Assembly: GCF_000282035.1 (NCBI RefSeq)
Contig: NZ_AKKA01000072.1
Location: 124,001-188,000 of the forward strand
DNA: 64,000 bases
Source of the DNA: Rhizobium sp. CF122
GTDB lineage: Bacteria > Pseudomonadota > Alphaproteobacteria > Rhizobiales > Rhizobiaceae
Direction: 5' to 3'
Shown here: piece by piece, positions 1 to 7,183 of the stretch
How positions within the stretch are numbered: position 1 is the stretch's first letter
Layout: the number at the start of each line of letters is the position of its first letter
Position numbers and translations under genes: made by a program
The notes under the pieces: generated by a model
Seen by the model: only the letters and a program-made list of their open reading frames with translations
Told to the model about the DNA's origin: nothing
Databases searched by the model: none

Positions 1-351
1 CAGCCGCCCGACGATATGTCCGGTCTTCTGGTTGTCGAAATAGCTGAAAGACAGCTTCTGCAGATGATTGAACGCCGCGCGGCGCATGTCTGTCTCGATA
101 TTGATACCAAGCATATGACCCCAATAGGTGACGACCGTCATCAGGCCGGTATTGACGACATAGATTGCAAGCAAAGCTGCCGACGCAAGCAGGATCAACA
201 GCCATTCATGGCTGAGCAGGAGCCTGTCGACGAACAGCTTGACGGCCATGGGAAAGCCAAGCTCCAACAGGCCTGACAGAATGGCGCAGGAAAAGTCGAG
301 AATGAAAAGGCCGCGATACGGCCGATAATAGGAGAAGAAGCGACGCAACAT
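1..351 (-). CDS. ABC exporter (permease-ATPase half-transporter), N-terminal part
   Basis: Reading the minus strand from the ATG at 351 gives 117 codons that stay open to the window edge, so the gene continues beyond base 1. The product starts with a basic MLRRFFSYYRPYRG stretch, then two hydrophobic segments (about residues 15-35 and 50-75), then a cytoplasmic loop containing LGINIETDMRRAAFNHLQ and LSFSYFDNQKTGHIVGRL. This loop is typical of type I ABC exporters of the MsbA/YknV kind, in which the permease is fused to an ATPase. The nucleotide-binding domain lies outside the window. Substrate unknown; lipid or drug export is the family default. The family call is firm, the function is not. 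Confidence 0.85.
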   Translation of the reverse strand, partial: MLRRFFSYYRPYRGLFILDFSCAILSGLLELGFPMAVKLFVDRLLLSHEWLLILLASAALLAIYVVNTGLMTVVTYWGHMLGINIETDMRRAAFNHLQKLSFSYFDNQKTGHIVGRL

Positions 352-770
352 TGAAGCACTCGAAATGAACAGGGGACGGCCGAATCCAATCAGCCCAAAA
401 TCCGCATTGGAGAAAATATGACTTGGCTTCTCCATATTCTGAAGCCGGCTGGATAGTGCGTTGCACGCCCAAATGCAACATCGTGCGGCTCGCGCCTTGA
501 AGGCTCGGATCGCAATGCTTGTTGGCGACGCCATAGCGGTGTCACCGGTTCAATTTCGCTCGCCTATGAAACGCGCGAACGTCAAACAGCATGCCGCCGC
601 TCACGAAGCGTGAGCACGCTTTGGAAGCAGGGCCAAAGACGCGATGCCTTTCTTCAAGAGCGCTGCAGGGTTAGACTTGGTTGTTGACCAGAGCGTCATC
701 CGACGGCTGACACGCTGGCGCAAGGCGTGAAACGAGCCGATTGATTATCGAGTTTGGCAAAGGGGCCGTG
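352..770. other. Intergenic region, 419 bp
   Basis: No convincing coding frame. It lies between two divergent genes and should hold both promoters. A short perfect hairpin (GCTCACG, AAG loop, CGTGAGC) sits at 599-615. Nothing else recognised. Confidence 0.5.
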
Positions 771-1079
771 ATGACTGCGAAAACAATCGTGACGCTTGCG
801 TTTGCCGCTCTTGCGGTATCGGCAAACAGTACGGTTGCCATCGAGGCACAATACGAATGCACCGCCGGCACACGTCTCCATGCAGCCTTTTCGTCACCCA
901 GTGGTTCGCCCGGAAGTGTCGTGCTTGTCTTCTCGGGTTCATCTAGCGAGATCAATCTGCCGCAGGTCGTTTCGGCCGACGGCGGCCGCTACGCCAACAG
1001 TGATATGGAGTTCTGGATCAAGGGCCGGGAAGCCACGCTGACGCGTGATGGGAAGAAGGAAACATGCCATACCAACTGA
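771..1079 (+). CDS. MliC-family (C-type lysozyme inhibitor-like) secreted protein
   Basis: A 102-residue protein. I chose the ATG at 771 rather than 741 because it gives a clean signal peptide (MTAKTIVTLAFAALAVSANS) with a purine-rich stretch upstream. The mature part has the MliC/PliC pattern: YECTAGTRL near the start, VVLVFSG, a central SADGGRYANSDMEFWIKG and a final LTRDGKKETC. The two cysteines (in YEC and ETC) fit the conserved disulfide. Members inhibit host or environmental C-type lysozymes in the periplasm. There is no lipobox, so it is probably soluble. It stands alone before the next small gene. Confidence 0.75.
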   Translation: MTAKTIVTLAFAALAVSANSTVAIEAQYECTAGTRLHAAFSSPSGSPGSVVLVFSGSSSEINLPQVVSADGGRYANSDMEFWIKGREATLTRDGKKETCHTN

Positions 1080-1169
1080 GCGAGTTGGTTGATACATCTA
1101 GGAAGCCCGTTGGCAACGCGACTTCGCTGGCTGACGAGAATGGAGCGGATATCCGGGAAAGGAGACATT

Positions 1170-1487
1170 GTGAGTCTGAGGCCACCACGATCACTCTCCG
1201 GCCAGTCGAGTGCCTTGAATCCATTGGAATATGAGCTTGCCTCAGCGCGAGCGGACGCTCTGGGCCGTCAGGGCAGGAAAGCGGAAGCCGCGTTGGCGAG
1301 GCTTGCAGCGTGGTCGGTAGACGACCGAAGAATTGACCGGCAAAGCCTTCTCGATGACGCCTCCGAAGCCGTTTGGGCGTTGTTTATTCAACGCGAGATC
1401 TGCGGGCTCCACAATGGGAGGGATGTCATCAAGCGCTACGAAATCCCCGACGAGGTTCTTGCAAGGCTTGGCGCGCTGCGCAAGTGA
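1170..1487 (+). CDS. DUF6665-family protein
   Basis: A 105-residue soluble protein of unknown function. The GTG at 1170 is preferred over the in-frame ATG at 1089 because AAGGAGA lies just upstream and the family motif begins at once (VSLRPPRSLSG). Other recognisable segments are LNPLEYELASARADALGRQGRKAEAALARL (given in part) and a C-terminal FIQREICG...VIKRYEIPDEVLARLG. This pattern recalls a short family common in rhizobia. No signal peptide or membrane segment. Mostly helical by appearance. Nothing in the context suggests a role. Confidence 0.7.
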   Translation: MSLRPPRSLSGQSSALNPLEYELASARADALGRQGRKAEAALARLAAWSVDDRRIDRQSLLDDASEAVWALFIQREICGLHNGRDVIKRYEIPDEVLARLGALRK

Positions 1488-1498
1488 TCGGAGCGCGA

Positions 1499-2329
1499 TC
1501 ATCGAAGCCTTGCGATCGACCGCAGGTCATCTGCCGTTGTCGTTGGAAATCCAAAGAATTCCAGATAGGCCGGGATCTGCTCGAACAACATATCCGTGCC
1601 AATCTGAAATGGGCATCCACGCGCGCGTGCCGCGGCCAGCAGCGGCGTGATTTCTTCCTTCATGACGACTTCGCCCACGAAAGTGGACGCAGACAGCCGA
1701 GACACATCAAGAGGCAACGGATCGTCTTTCCCCATTCCGAGCGGTGTCGCGTTGACGACGATATCGAAACCCGTCGGGTCATTCGAGCCAGCAGTCACTT
1801 CTGTCTTCGGATAGTGTGTCGTCAGACGGCTTCTAAGCCCATTGAGCGTGACAGCGTTGTCATCATGAAGCGCAATCCGGCGCACGCCAGCGCCTGCCAG
1901 TGACGCAGCGATCGCCGACCCAACACCGCCAGCACCGACGATCAATACCTGCGCCCCTGTTATCGTTTGTCCCTTGCGCAAGAGTCCCCTCACGAAACCC
2001 TCGCCGTCGAACATGTCGCCCATCAACCGTCCGTCCGGCGCGAGCCTGACCGCGTTGCAGGAGCCGGCCACCTTCGCATTCGTCGACACCTCGTCAATCA
2101 ACCCCATTGTCGTAATCTTGTGGGGCATCGTGACGAGGGCGCCGTGAATATTCGAAAGTCTGAAGACGAGCTTGAGGAATGACGGATAGTCTTCGGGCTT
2201 GCAACCCATTGGTACGACGACGGCGTCGATGCCATTCTTTTCGAAATAGGGATTGTAGATCAGGGGAGCCTTGAATGACTCTGTCGGATAGCCGAGATGA
2301 GCAATTAGCCGGGTGGTCCCAGTAATCAT
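1499..2329 (-). CDS. Shikimate/quinate dehydrogenase family protein (AroE-like)
   Basis: A 276-residue NAD(P)-dependent oxidoreductase of the AroE/YdiB/RifI family. The catalytic pair Lys71 (VTMPHK) and Asp108 (DMFDGEGF) is present, as are Asn92 (GSCNAVR) and the Rossmann motif GAGGVGSA at 132-139. The N-terminal substrate loop reads TESFKAP (16-22) where biosynthetic AroE has HSxSP, so only Thr16 and Ser18 are left to hold the carboxylate. This, and the lack of other aromatic-biosynthesis genes, points to a catabolic enzyme for quinate, shikimate or a relative. It is the last gene of a minus-strand operon; its ATG lies one base after the stop of the Gfo/Idh gene. Confidence 0.85.
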   Translation of the reverse strand: MITGTTRLIAHLGYPTESFKAPLIYNPYFEKNGIDAVVVPMGCKPEDYPSFLKLVFRLSNIHGALVTMPHKITTMGLIDEVSTNAKVAGSCNAVRLAPDGRLMGDMFDGEGFVRGLLRKGQTITGAQVLIVGAGGVGSAIAASLAGAGVRRIALHDDNAVTLNGLRSRLTTHYPKTEVTAGSNDPTGFDIVVNATPLGMGKDDPLPLDVSRLSASTFVGEVVMKEEITPLLAAARARGCPFQIGTDMLFEQIPAYLEFFGFPTTTADDLRSIARLR

Positions 2330-2330
2330 T

Positions 2331-3407
2331 TCAATGACCTCGTCGAACCTGGACTTTGTCCAGGTGGATCGTCTCGCCTGACCGCGCCGATGCCTTGATC
2401 GCCTCGATCACGCGCAGGGTCGCAAGACCTTCCTTGCCGCTGACAAGTGGCTCTGCTTCACGACGAATGACATCGCAGAAGTGTTGAAGCTGTAGCGCCA
2501 GTGGATCGGCCGGAGTGAAGGGCACGTGTTCCGTGACAAGCGGTTCAAGCCAATCTGGCTTCGACGCATTGGTCCAAAGCGCGAGTTGGGGAATGGCCAG
2601 CGATCCGCCCGTCCCCCCGATCTGGTAGCAAAATTGATCCTGGTGCGGAAACGCCGGGTTCTCCCCAGTCGTCATCTCCCAGCTCCAGGGAGAGGCGACG
2701 GCATCGGATGCATTCAACGTTGCGAGCACACCGCTCGCGAAACGGAGCAGGATGATGACGGTGTCCTCGACAAGGTGCTGGCGGGCCGAATTTGACTCCA
2801 TTGCATGGACGGCTTCGACCTCGCCGAAGAAATAGCGGAAGAGATCAACGTCATGGATCAGGTTGATGAAGGTCGGCCCCGCACCTTCCTGTCGGCGCCA
2901 ACCGATATTGAAGTAGCTTTCCGGCTTGGCGACCCAGAATGTCGCCTGGACAGTCAGGATCTTACCGAGCCGACCGCTGTCGAGAACGCGTTTTGCCGCC
3001 CGTATCATGGGATTATGACGGCGATGGTGACCAACCAGGATGGGGATGCCTGCCCTTGCGCCGGCGGCAACGAGGAGGGCCGCTGCTTGCGCATTATCGG
3101 CGATCGGCTTCTCGACAAGGACGGGAATTTCCGTTGCAATGGCCTCCAGGGCGTTGTCGACATGAAGTTGGTTCGGGGTGGCAACAATTACGCCGTCCGG
3201 GCGCTTGGCTGCTGTCGCCTCGGCAAGTGTGGAAAACCATGAAGCGCCCTTGCTTGCCGCAAAGTCACGCCCGGCATCAGAGGGATCGATGACGGCGGAA
3301 AGTATCGTGCGCGGCTCGGCCAGAATGCCTTCGATATGGCGCTGACCGATGAGACCGGCGCCCATCACCGCGATTTTCAAGGGGGCCGACTGCGATGGTG
3401 CTGACAT
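2331..3407 (-). CDS. Gfo/Idh/MocA-family oxidoreductase
   Basis: A 358-residue NAD(P)-dependent dehydrogenase. The ATG at 3407 follows GAGGGAATTTTC, and the longer upstream reading overlaps the ABC ATPase gene and is not protein-like. Residues 11-30 hold the nucleotide-binding motif (VMGAGLIGQRH) and near residue 95 is the family signature VLVEKPIAD, whose Lys is catalytic. The C-terminal half is the usual beta-sheet domain. Relatives oxidise polyols, inositols and sugars. Between transporter and AroE-like genes, it may oxidise a ring hydroxyl of a cyclitol-type acid. The exact substrate cannot be read from sequence. Confidence 0.85.
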   Translation of the reverse strand: MSAPSQSAPLKIAVMGAGLIGQRHIEGILAEPRTILSAVIDPSDAGRDFAASKGASWFSTLAEATAAKRPDGVIVATPNQLHVDNALEAIATEIPVLVEKPIADNAQAAALLVAAGARAGIPILVGHHRRHNPMIRAAKRVLDSGRLGKILTVQATFWVAKPESYFNIGWRRQEGAGPTFINLIHDVDLFRYFFGEVEAVHAMESNSARQHLVEDTVIILLRFASGVLATLNASDAVASPWSWEMTTGENPAFPHQDQFCYQIGGTGGSLAIPQLALWTNASKPDWLEPLVTEHVPFTPADPLALQLQHFCDVIRREAEPLVSGKEGLATLRVIEAIKASARSGETIHLDKVQVRRGH

Positions 3408-3426
3408 GAAAATTCCCTCAAAGGTC

Positions 3427-4191
3427 CTAGTTGCGCAGGATTTCGCCGAGGAATTTGCGTGTGCGCTCATGGCTGGGATTGGTGAAGAACTCCGCAGGAG
3501 GCGCCTCCTCGACGATCGCGCCGCTCGCCATGAAGATGACGCGGTTTGCGACCTGTCGGGCGAAGCCCATTTCATGCGTCACGCAGACCATCGTCATGCC
3601 TTCGTCGGCAAGGCTGATCATGGTATCGAGCACTTCCTTGACCATCTCGGGATCCAGAGCTGAGGTCGGCTCATCGAAGAGCATGACCTTCGGGCGCATG
3701 CAGAGCGCCCGCGCAATTGCGACGCGCTGCTGTTGGCCACCTGAAAGCTGCACAGGATATTTGCCTGCCTGTTCGAGGATCTTGACCCGGCCTAGCAGAG
3801 AACGTGCGCGGTCCTCTGCCTCCGCCCTTCCAACGCCAAGCGCGCGCATCGGCGCTAGCATGCAGTTCTGCAACACGGTCAGATGGGGAAAGAGATTGAA
3901 CTGCTGGAAGACCATGCCGACTTCGCGGCGGATCGCGTCGACTGCCTTCGCTTGGTTTCCGAGCAGGATGCCGCCGACGCGGATTTCCCCCTTCTGATAG
4001 GTCTCCAGATGATTGATGCAGCGGATCAGCGTCGATTTTCCGCTGCCGGACGGACCGCACAGCACAATCCTCTCGCCCTTGCGAACCGACAGGTTGACAT
4101 CGTGTAAGGCCTGAAAGGCGCCATACCACTTCTCCACGTGGTTCATGGTGATAATGGTTTCGGTGGTCGATGCGGGCAAAGGACTGTTCAT
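3427..4191 (-). CDS. Polar-amino-acid-type ABC transporter ATPase
   Basis: A 254-residue ATPase of the GlnQ/HisP class. Walker [10 protein letters not shown], signature [15 protein letters not shown], Walker [15 protein letters not shown] and the switch His in VTHEMGF are all present. I prefer the ATG at 4191 (MNSPLP) because the family domain begins soon after. A GTG at 4233 overlapping the permease stop (GTGA) would add 14 residues and is possible by translational coupling. It works with the two downstream-numbered permeases and the binding protein encoded at 6104-6934. The context suggests a shikimate/quinate-like solute instead of an amino acid. Confidence 0.92.
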   Translation of the reverse strand: MNSPLPASTTETIITMNHVEKWYGAFQALHDVNLSVRKGERIVLCGPSGSGKSTLIRCINHLETYQKGEIRVGGILLGNQAKAVDAIRREVGMVFQQFNLFPHLTVLQNCMLAPMRALGVGRAEAEDRARSLLGRVKILEQAGKYPVQLSGGQQQRVAIARALCMRPKVMLFDEPTSALDPEMVKEVLDTMISLADEGMTMVCVTHEMGFARQVANRVIFMASGAIVEEAPPAEFFTNPSHERTRKFLGEILRN

Positions 4192-4229
4192 GAGTTTAAT
4201 TCCGTCTCTTTCGTGGCAGGCGCCGGAGA

Positions 4230-4868
4230 TCACCGCGACGCGACGAACTTCCGTTCAAGACGGGCGCCGAAAATCGTCAACGGGCAGCACATCAGGAAAT
4301 ACAGCGCGCCCACGATCCCGAAGACCGTCAGCGGCTCGAAGATCTGGTTGGAAATGATGTTGCCGGCGCGGGTGAGTTCCGTGAAACCGACGATGGAGGC
4401 GAGCGAGGTTCCCTTGATCAACTGCACGAGGAAGCCGATCGTTGCCGGCAGTGAGATGCGCAGAGCCTGTGGCAGGATGACGTCCTTCATGCGCGAGACA
4501 TATTTGAGGCTGAGCGCTCTTGCGGCCTCGGTCTGGCCGTGCGGAACCGCTTCGATCGAGCCACGCCAGATTTCGCCGAGATAGGCGCTGGCATGCAGCG
4601 TCAGGCCGATGGCAACAGCCACCCAGGCATCGAGCTTGAAACCGATCAGGGCAAGTCCGTAATAGACCACGAAGAGCTGCATCAGCAGTGGTGTTCCCTG
4701 AAAGACCGCGATGTAGCCAGCCATCACTCGCTCCAGCAGCGGAATTTCCGAAGTGCGCGCGAGCGCCACACCGAGCCCGGCAATGCATCCGCAGACGAAG
4801 CCAACCGCGGACAAGACGACGGTCCATTTCAGACCGATCAGAAGGAAGACGAATTCTTCGCTGCCCAT
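4230..4868 (-). CDS. ABC transporter permease, polar-amino-acid type (second subunit)
   Basis: A 212-residue inner-membrane permease of the HisMQ/GlnP type with about five hydrophobic segments. The N-terminal membrane part is followed by [14 protein letters not shown], a family hallmark, and the EAA loop reads [24 protein letters not shown] in part (about residues 105-130). It starts nine bases after the stop of the first permease, and its stop overlaps a possible GTG start of the ATPase gene. It forms the channel with the 4878-5549 product. Confidence 0.9.
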   Translation of the reverse strand: MGSEEFVFLLIGLKWTVVLSAVGFVCGCIAGLGVALARTSEIPLLERVMAGYIAVFQGTPLLMQLFVVYYGLALIGFKLDAWVAVAIGLTLHASAYLGEIWRGSIEAVPHGQTEAARALSLKYVSRMKDVILPQALRISLPATIGFLVQLIKGTSLASIVGFTELTRAGNIISNQIFEPLTVFGIVGALYFLMCCPLTIFGARLERKFVASR

Positions 4869-4877
4869 CGATTGCTC

Positions 4878-5549
4878 CTACTTGACCGGATAGGCGAAAT
4901 AACGTGCCGAAAAGAACGCGAAGAGGCGCATCATCAGCCAAGAAATGACGAGGTAGAAAACCGTCACAGTGAAATAGACCTCGAAGCTGCGGAAACTCTC
5001 CGACTCGATGCGCTGCGAAACCGAGGTGAGCTCATAGGCCGAGATGGCCGAGGCAATGCTGGTCGATAGCGTCAGCAGCACGAACTGGCTGGTCAGCGAC
5101 GGATAGATCGCCCTCAGCGCCGGCTTGAGGATGATGAGGCGGAAAACCTGCGCCTTGTGCAGGCCGAGCGCGAGGCCGGCTTCCATCTGACCCTTCGAGA
5201 TCGACTGGACGCCGCCACGGATAATCTCGATGGCGTAGGCGCCGCCGTTGATCCCAAGAGCGATGATCGCCGTTGGCGTCGGATCCAGCCGGATGCCGGC
5301 AAGGGGGAGGGCGAAATACAGGAAGAAGATCTGAACCAGGAACGGCGTGTTGCGAATGAGCTCGACGAAGCCGATCACCAGCCAGCGCAGCGATTTGTAG
5401 CGCGAATCGCGCAATGCGACGCCGCCGATGCCAATCACGATTGCCAGCAGCATGCCGCAAATGGCAAGCAGCAACGTGCCGAGACAGCCGAGGAGCAGGC
5501 TCGGCAGGCCATCGATGACCGGCGTGAAATCCAACGTGTAGTTCATCAC
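4878..5549 (-). CDS. ABC transporter permease, polar-amino-acid type (first subunit)
   Basis: A 223-residue permease with the family segments VELIRNTPFLVQIFFLYF (about 67-85) and an EAA loop beginning GQMEAGLALGLHKAQVF. It pairs with the 4230-4868 product. The ATG lies six bases after the dehydroquinase stop, with GAGAGGTG upstream, so the two are co-translated. Its position between a dehydroquinase gene and the rest of the importer is the strongest hint to substrate class. Confidence 0.9.
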   Translation of the reverse strand: MMNYTLDFTPVIDGLPSLLLGCLGTLLLAICGMLLAIVIGIGGVALRDSRYKSLRWLVIGFVELIRNTPFLVQIFFLYFALPLAGIRLDPTPTAIIALGINGGAYAIEIIRGGVQSISKGQMEAGLALGLHKAQVFRLIILKPALRAIYPSLTSQFVLLTLSTSIASAISAYELTSVSQRIESESFRSFEVYFTVTVFYLVISWLMMRLFAFFSARYFAYPVK

Positions 5550-5555
5550 CTCTCC

Positions 5556-5999
5556 TCAGTCGCGTTCGACCATCCCGGCCATGGCTTGGATCGCCAATTC
5601 ATAGCCAGCTGCGCCAAACCCAATGATGATTGCCGTTGCTGCACGAGAGATAAGGGACTTGTGATAGATGCTCTCACGCGCATGCACGTTGGAGATATGC
5701 AGCTCGATTTTCGGCGGATCGAAAGTCTTCAGCGCGTCCAGTAGTGCAATCGACGTGAAGGTGTAGCCGGCCGGGTTGATGATGATGCCGCAGGCCTCGT
5801 TGCGTGCCTGGTGTACGCTCTCTACAAGCTCACCTTCGAAATTTGTCTGGCGAAAGTCGATGTCGAACCCAAGGTTATTTGCCTTGGCGAGGCATTTTTC
5901 CTTGATCTGCGCCAGTGTTGTCGCGCCGTAGATGGCGGGCTCCCGCTGGCCGAGCAGGTTCAGGTTGGGCCCGTTGAGCACAAATATCGTATTGTTCAT
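5556..5999 (-). CDS. aroQ: Type II 3-dehydroquinate dehydratase
   Basis: A 147-residue protein of the AroQ/QutE family, which interconverts 3-dehydroquinate and 3-dehydroshikimate. The ATG at 5999 follows CGAGGAGCGC. Visible are the N-terminal NGPNLNLLGQREP with Arg19, catalytic Tyr24, Asp88, and LHISNVHARE with His101. Position 81, a substrate-binding His in the usual YTHTS motif, is Phe here (YTFTS); the codon is TTC. The protein is normal in length. It is the second gene of the operon, after the binding protein, so a catabolic role in quinate/shikimate use is more likely than biosynthesis. The Phe81 change may shift substrate or activity. Confidence 0.88.
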   Translation of the reverse strand: MNNTIFVLNGPNLNLLGQREPAIYGATTLAQIKEKCLAKANNLGFDIDFRQTNFEGELVESVHQARNEACGIIINPAGYTFTSIALLDALKTFDPPKIELHISNVHARESIYHKSLISRAATAIIIGFGAAGYELAIQAMAGMVERD

Positions 6000-6103
6000 G
6001 ATCGCGCTCCTCGAAACGCGCAAAGCCGTGCTTTTCGGCGTCGCGACACCGTCGGCGGGCATCGCAACGCCCGCCAGTTTGCTTTTGCCAAGCGGTTAGT
6101 GGC

Positions 6104-6934
6104 TCAGTTGGCGGTGAACGGAATGCCGTCCAGGCTCTCGGGGAACTCGGGAACCGGCACTTTCATCCACTTGTCATAGATCTTTTTGAGCTCGCCATCG
6201 GCCTTGATCTTGTCGACGAAGGCGTTGATCGAGGCGTTGATCTCCTTCTCGCCAAGCCGTGTGCAAGCGCCATTGTAGAGCTTCTGGAACTCAAGCTTGT
6301 TTTCGAATTCGCCCGGACGGGCTTTCTCGACACGGTCCATGTAGAAGATGTTGCCGCCGAGCGCCTGCACCTGGCCGGACACCAGCGCCTGGACGCTGGG
6401 TGCATCGCCGTCGAAGCGGCGGATCGTAGCGCTCTGGGGTGCGTTCTTGGTGACCTGGGTATCTTGAGCCGCACCTTTCGCGACACCAATCGAAAGATTG
6501 GCCATGTCGTCATTCGTTTTGACCGACATGGACTTTGGCGCAATCAGCACGATGGCGTTGGCGACGTAAGGCTTGCTGAACTGAACGGCCTTGGCGCGCT
6601 CCGGCAGCATGGCCATCGTTGCGAAGAGAACGTCGACGCGGCCCGTGGTCAGGGCCGGAATGCGGTTGTTGACTTCCAGCGGCACGAATTCGACGGAAAC
6701 GCCCAGTTCCTTTGCGTAAAGCGTTGCAATATCGGCATCGAGGCCGTCCTGCTTGCCGCCGCTCGTCACAAAGCCCCACGGCGGGTTGTCGCCCTGGATG
6801 CCAACGATAAGCTTTCCTCTGGCTTTGATTTCTTCGGGCGTGACGGCGGCAGCCGGATTGGCAAGCCCGATGGCAGCTACGACAGCAGCGGCACCCAGCA
6901 TCGCATTTCGGCGCGTCAGCAGCGATTTGAACAT
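6104..6934 (-). CDS. ABC transporter periplasmic binding protein (family 3)
   Basis: A 276-residue secreted binding protein. The ATG at 6934 follows a strong AAAGGAGGAGG site. A signal peptide (MFKSLLTRRNAMLGAAAVVA, ending about AAA) is followed by GKLIVGIQGDNPPWGFV, a classic opening of the SBP_bac_3 family, and by ADIATLYAKELGVSVEFVP. The TRRNAML stretch resembles a Tat signal but lacks strict twin-Arg context. It is the first gene of the seven-gene minus-strand operon and would deliver substrate to the permease pair at 4230-5549. Confidence 0.9.
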   Translation of the reverse strand: MFKSLLTRRNAMLGAAAVVAAIGLANPAAAVTPEEIKARGKLIVGIQGDNPPWGFVTSGGKQDGLDADIATLYAKELGVSVEFVPLEVNNRIPALTTGRVDVLFATMAMLPERAKAVQFSKPYVANAIVLIAPKSMSVKTNDDMANLSIGVAKGAAQDTQVTKNAPQSATIRRFDGDAPSVQALVSGQVQALGGNIFYMDRVEKARPGEFENKLEFQKLYNGACTRLGEKEINASINAFVDKIKADGELKKIYDKWMKVPVPEFPESLDGIPFTAN

Positions 6935-7044
6935 TGATTCCTCCTCCTTTTTGGCGGTCGCTCGGGACCCAACAGTCATCCTCTCCCGACTGCATGACCA
7001 ACTTTTGCCAGAGGATCTGCTATAAATCAACATAGTTTTTAAAA

Positions 7045-7108
7045 ATCATATGATACTTTTGAGTTGACCAATTGATTTGAAATGTTCACGACATTTGGCA
7101 TAATGCCA
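7045..7108. promoter_or_regulatory. Candidate operators between the divergent shikimate-type operons
   Basis: The gap between the binding-protein gene and the quiC-like gene holds two perfect inverted repeats: ATCATATGAT at 7045-7054 and TGGCATAATGCCA at 7096-7108 (six-base arms around one central base). Short symmetric sites like these suit dimeric GntR regulators of the FCD class, two of which are encoded just downstream of quiC. Assignment of either repeat to either regulator is inference. Confidence 0.5.
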
Positions 7109-7183
7109 TGATCGAGAGTTGGCGCGTCAGGCAAAGTGGCCCATGGCGGCGCTCCGGTGCGCCGATGGAAAGGGTTTTGAATT

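Noticed and set aside
3408-3575. N-terminal extension of the Gfo/Idh gene into the ATPase gene.
   Set aside because: Ser/Arg-rich antisense-like sequence; the ATG at 3407 has a ribosome site and begins the family fold.
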